Of a DNA stretch of 40,415 nt, positions 18,240 through 25,290 are shown piece after piece. The position numbers and the translations under genes are program-made. Numbering within the stretch: the stretch's first letter is position 1; every line of letters begins with the position of its first letter. The notes beneath the pieces were generated by a model. It ran no database searches. It was not told where the DNA came from and saw only the letters and a program-made list of their open reading frames with translations. This stretch comes from an uncultured Bacteroidales bacterium (GTDB lineage Bacteria; Bacteroidota; Bacteroidia; Bacteroidales; UBA932), in assembly GCA_900318015.1 (NCBI GenBank), contig ONJB01000018.1:1-40415 (forward strand), in the 5' to 3' direction.

Positions 18240-19706
18240 TTATTCTCCTCCTACGGTCAGGTTGTTGACAAGCACGGTCGGAATGCCGCAGGAGACAGGG
18301 ACGCTCTGCTCTTTCCCGCAGGTCCAGGCGCCGGGGTCGATGACGAGGTCATTGCCCACGGCGACGATGTCCCGCAGGGCTTCCGGGCCGTTGCCGATGA
18401 TGTTGATATCCTTCACGGGGGCCGTCAGGCGCCCGTTTTCGATGAGGAAGCCGCTCTTGACGAAGAACGTGAAATCGCCTTCCCCGATCTTGACCTGTCC
18501 ATTGGAGAACTGGTCCACGTAGATGCCTTTCGGGACGGAAGCGATGATGTCCGCCGGGGCGGCGTTCCCGCTTTCCATGTAGGTGGACCGCATCCGGGGG
18601 ATGGGGGCGTAGCGGAAGGACTCTCGACGGCCGTTCCCGGTCGGGGATACGCCGTAATGGCGGGCGCTGATGCGGTCGTGCAGGTAGGACGTAAGGATGC
18701 CGTCCTCGACCATGTAAGTCTTCTGGGCGGGGACGCCCTCATCGTCATAATTGAGCGAGCCGCGGTTTCCCTTCTGGGTACCGTCGTCGAGAATCTGGAT
18801 GCCCTCGGCACAGATGCGCTGGCCCATCTTGTCGGAGAAGATGGACGTTCCTTTGCGGTTGAAATCGGCCTCGAAGGCGTGGCCCATGGCCTCGTGGAGG
18901 AGGATGCCGGAGGCACCGGCGCCCATGACCACGGGCATCCGGCCGCCTTTGGGCCGCCGGGCGGCGAAGCGCTCGTCGATGCCGTGAACGGCCTCGGCCG
19001 CCATTTCTTCGAGAAGCCCGTCGGTGAGCATCTCCGCGCCGGCGCGGAAACTCCGGGAGACAGTCTTGTTCTCGGTTTTCCCGTCCTGCTGGAAGATAGC
19101 CGTGACGGAGACGGTGCCCATCGGCCGGGTCTCGTACTTGAGCTCCTTCAGGGAGTTGTACATCAGCACGTCCGTAACCTGCCACGCAAGCATCGCGATA
19201 ATCTTGACAATTCGGTTGTCCCGAGCCTGGACAGCCTGTTCCAGTTTCTTGAGGAAGGGAATGAGGGCCGATGCTTCCGTCTCGCGCCAGGGGCTCGCGA
19301 CGGGATAACGGTCGGCGGCGGGGTTGGGCTCGCCGCGGAAGCGGCGCCCGACCAACCGCGAGCCGTTCGCCTCGGCCCGGACGGAATGCTCGTAAAAGGC
19401 GGAAGAGCCGTCGGCGATGGCCGACGCGGCCCGGGCACAAGCGAGCATGTCCGGCATCGCTGTGCTTTCCGCATAGGCGTAGCCGGTTTTCTCGCCGCAC
19501 AGGACGCGGATGCCCACGCCGTAGTCGATGTGCCGGCCGGCGGCATTGACGATGCCGTCCCGGAGGGTCAGGTTGCCGTAGGTCGTATTCTCGAAGTAGA
19601 GGTCACAGTAGTCACCGCCGTGCCGCAAGGCCTCGGCGATGAGCGTGTCGAGCTGTGATTCCCCCACTTGGAACAGGTCCAGATAATGCTGTTTAGGGTG
19701 AATCAT
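18240..19706 (-). CDS. tldD: Metalloprotease TldD
   Basis: The catalytic subunit of the TldD/TldE peptidase, 488 residues (E. coli 481). The zinc motif HEAMGHAFEAD puts H271, E272 and H275 in place. The C-terminal WTCGKEQSVPVSCG carries the cysteine that completes the zinc site in this family. DIIASVPKGIYVDQFSNGQV and VKDINIIGNGPEALRDI are further family blocks. Its first 14 nt overlap the end of the upstream P-loop kinase gene. It should form a complex with the adjacent TldE in the cytoplasm and degrade unfolded peptides. Confidence 0.95.
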   Translation of the reverse strand: MIHPKQHYLDLFQVGESQLDTLIAEALRHGGDYCDLYFENTTYGNLTLRDGIVNAAGRHIDYGVGIRVLCGEKTGYAYAESTAMPDMLACARAASAIADGSSAFYEHSVRAEANGSRLVGRRFRGEPNPAADRYPVASPWRETEASALIPFLKKLEQAVQARDNRIVKIIAMLAWQVTDVLMYNSLKELKYETRPMGTVSVTAIFQQDGKTENKTVSRSFRAGAEMLTDGLLEEMAAEAVHGIDERFAARRPKGGRMPVVMGAGASGILLHEAMGHAFEADFNRKGTSIFSDKMGQRICAEGIQILDDGTQKGNRGSLNYDDEGVPAQKTYMVEDGILTSYLHDRISARHYGVSPTGNGRRESFRYAPIPRMRSTYMESGNAAPADIIASVPKGIYVDQFSNGQVKIGEGDFTFFVKSGFLIENGRLTAPVKDINIIGNGPEALRDIVAVGNDLVIDPGAWTCGKEQSVPVSCGIPTVLVNNLTVGGE

Positions 19707-20259
19707 GCGTTTCCTTGATCAGTTGATAGGTGGGGAGGTCCCGGACGGTCGTCCCCTTGGCGCTGCCTTCCGCGATGATGCGGAAATCCGTCTCGCTGTT
19801 GTCCACGAGCATCCACTTGTCACAGACGGGCGAATACAGGTCGAAGAAGTACTCCAGGCCCGTGTAGTACCGCCGGCGGATGACGTCGGGGGCCACGTCG
19901 TGCCCCCCGGCCTCCACCCGGGCGGCCACCCGCTTGACGGCGATTTCGGGGTCCCGCAGCCACAGGTACACCACCGTGACGAAGTAGCCCTGGTCCTGGG
20001 CCATCCGGACCATCTTGATAAGGGACCGGGTGGCGAGGGTGGTTTCGATGCAGAAATCCTCCCGCCGGGTGAACAGGTAGCGCAGTTTCTTGAGCATGTA
20101 CCGGCTGGCCGTGATGTACGCCGTCTCTGGATGGAATGGCGCAAGGCTCTTGGCGAACTCGTCCGAGTTCACGAACTCGCTGCAATCCAACAGCTCCGGG
20201 AGCAGCGTATAGGACGCTGTGGTCTTCCCGGAGCCGTTGCAGCCGGATATGATGTACAT
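19693..20259 (-). CDS. Zeta-toxin-like P-loop kinase (COG4185 type)
   Basis: A small P-loop protein of 188 residues from the ATG at 20259. A TTG at 20268, directly after the POT stop, is an alternative. Walker A GCNGSGKTT is at residues 6-14, FVNSDEFAKSLAPFHPE resembles the substrate-binding N-A/S-D-E motif, and FCIETTLATRSLI is the zeta-family ET-T block. RRRYYTGLEYFFDLYSPVCD and the final DNSE are typical of chromosomal COG4185 proteins. Zeta toxins phosphorylate UDP-N-acetylglucosamine, but many chromosomal relatives have no proven toxin role. No epsilon-type antitoxin gene is adjacent. It sits between a peptide transporter and TldD and overlaps tldD by 14 nt. Confidence 0.85.
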   Translation of the reverse strand: MYIISGCNGSGKTTASYTLLPELLDCSEFVNSDEFAKSLAPFHPETAYITASRYMLKKLRYLFTRREDFCIETTLATRSLIKMVRMAQDQGYFVTVVYLWLRDPEIAVKRVAARVEAGGHDVAPDVIRRRYYTGLEYFFDLYSPVCDKWMLVDNSETDFRIIAEGSAKGTTVRDLPTYQLIKETHDSP

Positions 20260-20268
20260 GCGGGGCAA

Positions 20269-21789
20269 TTACTTCGTGGCGTCTTCCAGTTTCTTCATCA
20301 TGGAGAACATGAAGATGGCGGAGATGACGCAGACACCGAGGAACACGGCCCAGACCACCCAGAGCGGAATGTTGCCCCAGAGGTGACCGCCCACCTGCAC
20401 CAGGAAGTTGCCGAGGGCGGTGGCCACGAACCACATACCCATCATCATACCCTTGTACTTGGGCGGCGCCACCTTGGACACGAAGGAGATACCCATCGGG
20501 CTGAGGAGGAGCTCACCAAAGGTGAGGATGAGGTAAACGGTGATGAGCCAGTACGGGGAAACGAGGGTCTCCTGGGCAGTGCCCCGGACGGTCTCCTGGA
20601 AGGCCGGCGTATTGAGGCCGATGGAGGCGAAGGCCATGAATCCGAAGGCGACCGCGGCTACCAGCATGCCATAGGCGATCTTGCGGGGTGCGGAAGGCTC
20701 CTTGCCTTTCTTCGCCAGGGAACCGAAGATGGCCATCGACACGGGCGTGAGGGCGACCACGTAGAACGGGTTGAAGTGCTGGAAGATCGGGGCGCTGATC
20801 TCGATGGAACCGCTGAGGCGGCTGTACTGCCAGACGAGGTAGGCGCAGGCCAGGGCCACGACGCCGGTGCCGATCCATTTGCCCTTCTGGGAGGTCTCCT
20901 TGTCGAAGATGGAGAAGAGCGCGTAGACAATGGCGATCACGGCGACCAGGTTCCACACATTGAACGGCATGGACGCGATGCCGGAGGCGCTGCGCTCCGT
21001 GAATTCATTGGCGAAGTAGGTAAGGGTGAGGCCGTTCTGGTGGAAGGACATCCAGAAGAAGATCACGACGGCGAACACCAGGAAGAGGGCGACCATGCGC
21101 TTCTTGGTCTGTTCGGGGGTCAGGTTGTCCACCACCTGGGCTTTCTCGCCCTTCTTGGTGCCGCCTTCCACATGCTTGAACCAACTGCGGAATGCGTAGT
21201 AGATGGCGATGGAGACGATCAGGGAGACGCAAGCGACAGCGAAGGAGAAGTGGTAGGCGGCATTGCCGTCGAATCCCAGGCTGATCGCCCACTCGCGGAT
21301 CTTGATGGCGGCGGTGGGGGCGAACAGGGCGCCGATGTTGATGGCCATGTAGAACAGGGAGAAACCGGAGTCACGCTTGGCGGCGTACTGCGGTTCGTTG
21401 TACAGGTCTCCCACCATGACCTGGAGGTTGCCCTTGAACAGACCGGTTCCGAAGCCGATCAGCAACAGGGCGGCCAGCATGGTCACGAGGGCTACGGTTC
21501 CGCCGCCCAGCGGCACGGAGAGCAGCAGGTAGCCGAGGAACATGATGATGATACCGGAGGTGACCATCTTGCCGAATCCGAACTTGTCGGCCAGGATACC
21601 GCCGATCAGCGGGAAGAAATACACTAGCGCCAGGAAGGTGCTGTAGATGAATCCGGCCGTGCCGGCTTCCAGACCGAAGTTCGCCCGCAGGAAGAGGGCG
21701 AAGACGGCGATCATCGTGTAGTAGCCGAAGCGCTCGCCGGTATTGGCGAGGGCGAGGGCGAAGAGACCTTTGGGTTGTCCTTTGAACAT
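20269..21789 (-). CDS. POT family proton-dependent peptide transporter
   Basis: An inner-membrane di/tripeptide-proton symporter of 506 residues with about 14 hydrophobic helices. The signature NTGERFGYY (residues 16-24) is the ExxERF-type proton-coupling motif. GGILADKFGFGKMVTSGI follows helix 2, and DSGFSLFYMAINIGALFAP is the PTR2 signature. FGELLLSPMGISFVSKVAP near residue 420 is also characteristic. It is the first gene of the POT-kinase-tldD-tldE-GT2 unit, so peptide import and cytoplasmic peptide degradation are cotranscribed. Confidence 0.94.
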   Translation of the reverse strand: MFKGQPKGLFALALANTGERFGYYTMIAVFALFLRANFGLEAGTAGFIYSTFLALVYFFPLIGGILADKFGFGKMVTSGIIIMFLGYLLLSVPLGGGTVALVTMLAALLLIGFGTGLFKGNLQVMVGDLYNEPQYAAKRDSGFSLFYMAINIGALFAPTAAIKIREWAISLGFDGNAAYHFSFAVACVSLIVSIAIYYAFRSWFKHVEGGTKKGEKAQVVDNLTPEQTKKRMVALFLVFAVVIFFWMSFHQNGLTLTYFANEFTERSASGIASMPFNVWNLVAVIAIVYALFSIFDKETSQKGKWIGTGVVALACAYLVWQYSRLSGSIEISAPIFQHFNPFYVVALTPVSMAIFGSLAKKGKEPSAPRKIAYGMLVAAVAFGFMAFASIGLNTPAFQETVRGTAQETLVSPYWLITVYLILTFGELLLSPMGISFVSKVAPPKYKGMMMGMWFVATALGNFLVQVGGHLWGNIPLWVVWAVFLGVCVISAIFMFSMMKKLEDATK

Positions 21790-21828
21790 GTTTATCAGGT
21801 TTAGTAAGTATTATCGTTTCTGGTTTCA

Positions 21829-21836
21829 CAAATATA
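21829..21836 (-). promoter_or_regulatory. -7 promoter element for the POT-tldDE unit
   Basis: Minus-strand TATATTTG matches the Bacteroidetes -7 box and lies 39 nt before the POT start codon. A TTTG upstream is too close to be a standard -33 box. It is back to back with the LpxL-side promoter. Confidence 0.55.
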
Positions 21837-21858
21837 ACAAAGATTTCCCAAAAAATCG

Positions 21859-21866
21859 TATCTTTG
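21859..21866 (+). promoter_or_regulatory. -7 promoter element for the LpxL-like acyltransferase gene
   Basis: TATCTTTG ends 7 nt before the ATG at 21874. This predicts either a leaderless transcript or use of the in-frame ATG at 21907. Confidence 0.55.
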
Positions 21867-21873
21867 TAAGGAT

Positions 21874-22809
21874 ATGGACAAGAAAAGGTCATTCGGCGTT
21901 CGGGCCATGGAGTCGTTCCTGCGGCTCCATGCGCGGTTGCCGCTCGGATACCACTACGCCTGGGGAAGGTTCATCACCTGGCTTGTGCGGGACGTGTTCC
22001 GCTACCGGAACGACGTGGTACTCACGAACGTGGCGCGCAGTTTCCCCGACCTGGATTATGATGCGATCAAGGACATCTACAGGCAGTTCTATGTCCATTT
22101 CGGCGAGCTCTTCGCCGAGGCCGTCTGGTTCTCCGGCTGCCGCGGGGAAAAGGGCCGGCAAAAACTCATCCGGCAGCACATCTGCGAGATCGACAACATC
22201 GACGAATTCAACGCCTTCTATGACCGCTCGTCTTCCGTGATGCTCCTGAATTCCCACGCCGGGAACTGGGAACTGATGGGCGGGGTGGGCCAGTATGACA
22301 ACCTCGCCCCTGGCAAGCGCACATGGACGGACAAGGAGGTCGTGGTCCTGTACCGCGCCCTGTCCAGCAAGTTCTGGGACCAGGTGATGGCCGACGGGCG
22401 CTGCGCCCCGGTCTCTGACCGCGATTTCGAGGGCTACGTGGAGGGAAGCGCCATCCTCCGCTATGCCATCTCGCACCGGAAAGAGAAGAAACTCTATATC
22501 TTCAACACGGACCAGTATCCTTACTGGCAGGCGGGCCGTTTTTCCGTCGGCGAATTCCTGCACCAGGATACCCTCGCGATGGGCGGCGGCGCCTCCATCG
22601 CCTGCAAGATGGGCATGTCCGTGGCCTATATCCGCTGGTACCGGACGGAACGCGGCCATTACCGCCTGACCTTCGTCCCCCTCGTGGAAAACGCGTCGGA
22701 AACCACCCCGGAAGAACTCATGAAACTGTATTACAAGCATCTGGAGGAGGATATCCAGGCCCAGCCCTGGAACTACCTCTGGACGCATAAACGTTGGAGA
22801 AAACAATGA
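21874..22809 (+). CDS. LpxL/HtrB-type lipid A acyltransferase
   Basis: A 311-residue member of the LpxL/LpxM lysophospholipid acyltransferase family, which adds a secondary acyl chain to lipid A precursors at the inner membrane. The catalytic HX4E motif is in NSHAGNWE (H128, E133). VVLTNVARSFPDL at the N-terminus and the FNTDQYPY and LAMGGGASIACKMGMSVAYI blocks are typical of Bacteroidetes members. The start could instead be ATG 21907, because the promoter box lies so close to 21874. The stop overlaps the next gene as ATGA. Confidence 0.9.
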   Translation: MDKKRSFGVRAMESFLRLHARLPLGYHYAWGRFITWLVRDVFRYRNDVVLTNVARSFPDLDYDAIKDIYRQFYVHFGELFAEAVWFSGCRGEKGRQKLIRQHICEIDNIDEFNAFYDRSSSVMLLNSHAGNWELMGGVGQYDNLAPGKRTWTDKEVVVLYRALSSKFWDQVMADGRCAPVSDRDFEGYVEGSAILRYAISHRKEKKLYIFNTDQYPYWQAGRFSVGEFLHQDTLAMGGGASIACKMGMSVAYIRWYRTERGHYRLTFVPLVENASETTPEELMKLYYKHLEEDIQAQPWNYLWTHKRWRKQ

Positions 22810-23795
22810 ACCTGAAAGCTTTTGCCGCCGGCCTGCTCCTGGCCGTCCCCGCCGTCCTGTCTGCGCAGACCGTGACTTACAGCCTCCCCAAGACGACTGT
22901 CACCGTGGAGGTGGACGCCGTGCAGGAATCCTTCTTTGCCGGCCCGTACGCCGCCTATGCCAAGCGTTTCCTCGGAATCGACGTCCGCGAAACGGACGCT
23001 TCCCGTTCCTATGTGAAGGAAGTCCGTCTGGTCACCCGGGTGGAGGCCGATCCGCAGGCCCGCTACTCCGTGGACACGAAGGGGGTCGAGGACCGTTTCC
23101 TCGCCTTGACATCCCAGGGCCTGGTCTCCTTCCAGGACAAGCTGGAAGCCGGCGACCTCGTCTGGCGGTTCAACCCGCAGCCTGAGGCCGATTTCGGCAC
23201 CAAGGGCGTGACTTCCCAGACCCGGACGGAGACCCGCACCATCTGGAAGGAAGTCGAGACGGACACCGCTTTCGTGCGCGTCCCCGTCGAAGAGGCTTAC
23301 CAGATCCAGAAAACCCCTGAAATGAAGGCGCAGGAAGCCGCGGACATGGTCCTGAAGGCCCGCCGGGAGCGTTTCAACATCTCCACCGGCAATACCGACG
23401 CCACCTTCAGCGGGGAAGCGCTCGGTGCCGCCATCGCCGAACTGGACCGGGTGGAGAAGGAATACCTGACCCTTTTCACCGGCTATACCGTCACCCGGGA
23501 GCAGAGCGGCGCCTTCGATGTCGTCCCTTCCGGTCCCACCCGCAAGTATACGGCCTTCCGCCTGAACGGCAAGGAGGGTCTCGTGACCGAAGGCCAGGGT
23601 ACCGTCTATTCCCTGGAATTCGATCCGGAGGAAGTGTCCGACCCGCAGGCTGCTGTCCGTGACACGAAGAACGTGGTCCATTACCGGATCCCCGCGGTCT
23701 GCAACGTGCGGCTGACCTCCGGCGGACGCACCCTCTTCGAGAGCCGCGTGCCCGTTTACCAGCTGGGCATCGAAGCGCTCTATCCCTTGAGATAA
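22806..23795 (+). CDS. DUF4831 family exported protein
   Basis: An exported protein of 329 residues, signal peptide MNLKAFAAGLLLAVPAVLSAQ, matching the Bacteroidetes-specific DUF4831 family as I recognise it. Family-like segments are FFAGPYAAYAKRFLGI, GLVSFQDKLEAGDLVWRFNP, and MKAQEAADMVLKARRERFNI. Its function is unknown. The ATG at 22806 overlaps the acyltransferase stop (ATGA), so the two are coupled and this protein may serve the envelope. An upstream TTG at 22794 is possible but gives a poorer signal peptide. Confidence 0.82.
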   Translation: MNLKAFAAGLLLAVPAVLSAQTVTYSLPKTTVTVEVDAVQESFFAGPYAAYAKRFLGIDVRETDASRSYVKEVRLVTRVEADPQARYSVDTKGVEDRFLALTSQGLVSFQDKLEAGDLVWRFNPQPEADFGTKGVTSQTRTETRTIWKEVETDTAFVRVPVEEAYQIQKTPEMKAQEAADMVLKARRERFNISTGNTDATFSGEALGAAIAELDRVEKEYLTLFTGYTVTREQSGAFDVVPSGPTRKYTAFRLNGKEGLVTEGQGTVYSLEFDPEEVSDPQAAVRDTKNVVHYRIPAVCNVRLTSGGRTLFESRVPVYQLGIEALYPLR

Positions 23796-23819
23796 CAACA
23801 CATATAACACTGTATCAAT

Positions 23820-25277
23820 ATGAGTATCAAAGATTTGGAACCCAAAGTGGTATGGGGCAACTTCTATGGCCTGACGCAGGTCCCTCGCCCCTCCAAGCAC
23901 GAAGGAAAAGTCATCGAATATCTGCTCAAATGGGGCGAAGAACACGGCGTTGAAGTCTTCAAGGACGAGACCGGCAACGTGATCTTCCGCGCACCGGCTA
24001 CTCCAGGCTATGAGAATCGCCGCGGCGTCATTCTCCAGGGACACATGGACATGGTCCCGCAGAAGACCTCCGATTCCGACCACAATTTCCTGACGGATTC
24101 GATCAAAGCCTATGTCGACGGCGACTGGGTCACCGCCGACCGCACCACCCTCGGCGCCGACAACGGCATGGGCGTGGCGATGGGCCTCGCCGTCTGCGAG
24201 GACAAATCCGTGGAACACGGTCCCATCGAGGTCCTCGTGACCTATGACGAGGAAACCGGCATGACCGGCGCGACGGCCCTGAAGCCGGGCGTCCTGAAGG
24301 GCGACATCCTCATCAACCTGGACTCCGAGGAAGAAGGCGAACTGTGCGTCGGCTGCGCCGGCGGCCTGGATGTCGCTGCCGAGTTCAAGTACCGCAAGTA
24401 TCCCGTGAAACCCGGCTGGAAGGGCCTGAAACTCACCGTCAAGGGCCTCCAGGGCGGTCACTCCGGCATGGACATCTCCCTGTACCGCGCCAACGCGAAC
24501 AAGGTGATGGCCCGCATCCTCCTTCCGCTGATGGAGGTGTTCGGCGTGCAGGTGGTTAGTTTCACGGGCGGCTCCCTCCGGAATGCCATCCCGTTCGAGG
24601 CCGAGGTCGAGGCCGTCGTCCCCGGCGAGAACCTGGAGTCCGTCAAGAAGCTCATCGGCAACATCTTCGATGAGATCAAGGCCGAGTTCAAGGACAGCGA
24701 TCCGGGCGCCGTGCTCTATGTGGAAGACGTTCCCGCCGCTCCGAAGTTCATCCAGGGCCGCGTGATGCTGAACGTGGTCAAGGCCCTGCTGGCCTGCCCG
24801 TCCAACGTCATTCGCATGAGCCAGGTGATGGAGGGCCTGACCGAGACCTCCATCAACATGGCCATCGTCCGCACGGAGAAGGGCCGGGTCACCGTCCATT
24901 CCCTCATGCGCAGCGCCGTGGATACCGCGAAGGCCGCCCTGGCCCAGCGTGTCCGCTGCATCTTCGAGCTCGCCGGCGCCGACGAGATCGAGTTCAAGGG
25001 CGGTTACAGTGGCTGGACGCCGAAGCTGGACACCCCGATGAACAAGGTGATGATGGAGCAGTTCCAGAAAGTGTACGGCCATCCGATGAAGATCATGGCC
25101 ACCCACGGCGGTCTCGAGTGCGCCCTCCTCGGCGCCAAGTATCCGAACTGGGAGATGGTCTCCATCGGACCCACCATCAAGTATCCGCATTCCCCGGACG
25201 AGCGTGTGAACATCGCTTCTGTCGGCCGTACCTGGGAATATCTCAAGGAGGTCCTGAAGAACGTACCTGAGAAGTAA
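23820..25277 (+). CDS. pepD: Aminoacyl-histidine dipeptidase (PepD-like, M20C)
   Basis: A cytoplasmic zinc dipeptidase of 485 residues, the same length as E. coli PepD, that cleaves Xaa-His and other dipeptides. Metal and catalytic residues are visible: H75 and D77 in QGHMDMVP, D114 in LGADNGMGVAMGLA, E144/E145 in YDEETGMTGA, and NLDSEEEGELCVGCAGG. GGHSGMDI begins the lid/dimerisation region. It complements the POT peptide transporter nearby. It starts 24 nt after the DUF4831 gene. Confidence 0.95.
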   Translation: MSIKDLEPKVVWGNFYGLTQVPRPSKHEGKVIEYLLKWGEEHGVEVFKDETGNVIFRAPATPGYENRRGVILQGHMDMVPQKTSDSDHNFLTDSIKAYVDGDWVTADRTTLGADNGMGVAMGLAVCEDKSVEHGPIEVLVTYDEETGMTGATALKPGVLKGDILINLDSEEEGELCVGCAGGLDVAAEFKYRKYPVKPGWKGLKLTVKGLQGGHSGMDISLYRANANKVMARILLPLMEVFGVQVVSFTGGSLRNAIPFEAEVEAVVPGENLESVKKLIGNIFDEIKAEFKDSDPGAVLYVEDVPAAPKFIQGRVMLNVVKALLACPSNVIRMSQVMEGLTETSINMAIVRTEKGRVTVHSLMRSAVDTAKAALAQRVRCIFELAGADEIEFKGGYSGWTPKLDTPMNKVMMEQFQKVYGHPMKIMATHGGLECALLGAKYPNWEMVSIGPTIKYPHSPDERVNIASVGRTWEYLKEVLKNVPEK

Positions 25278-25290
25278 CATATCCCTTCCC

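Noticed and set aside
18241-18249. AGGAGG-like Shine-Dalgarno before tldE
   Set aside because: The bases are the final codons of tldD (Gly-Gly-Glu), so the match can be explained by coding. It is not counted as a second dedicated SD, though it may still function.
19705-21627. A 640-codon plus-strand open frame opposite the kinase and POT genes
   Set aside because: Histidine/aspartate/glutamate-rich shadow of a membrane transporter gene; no motif.
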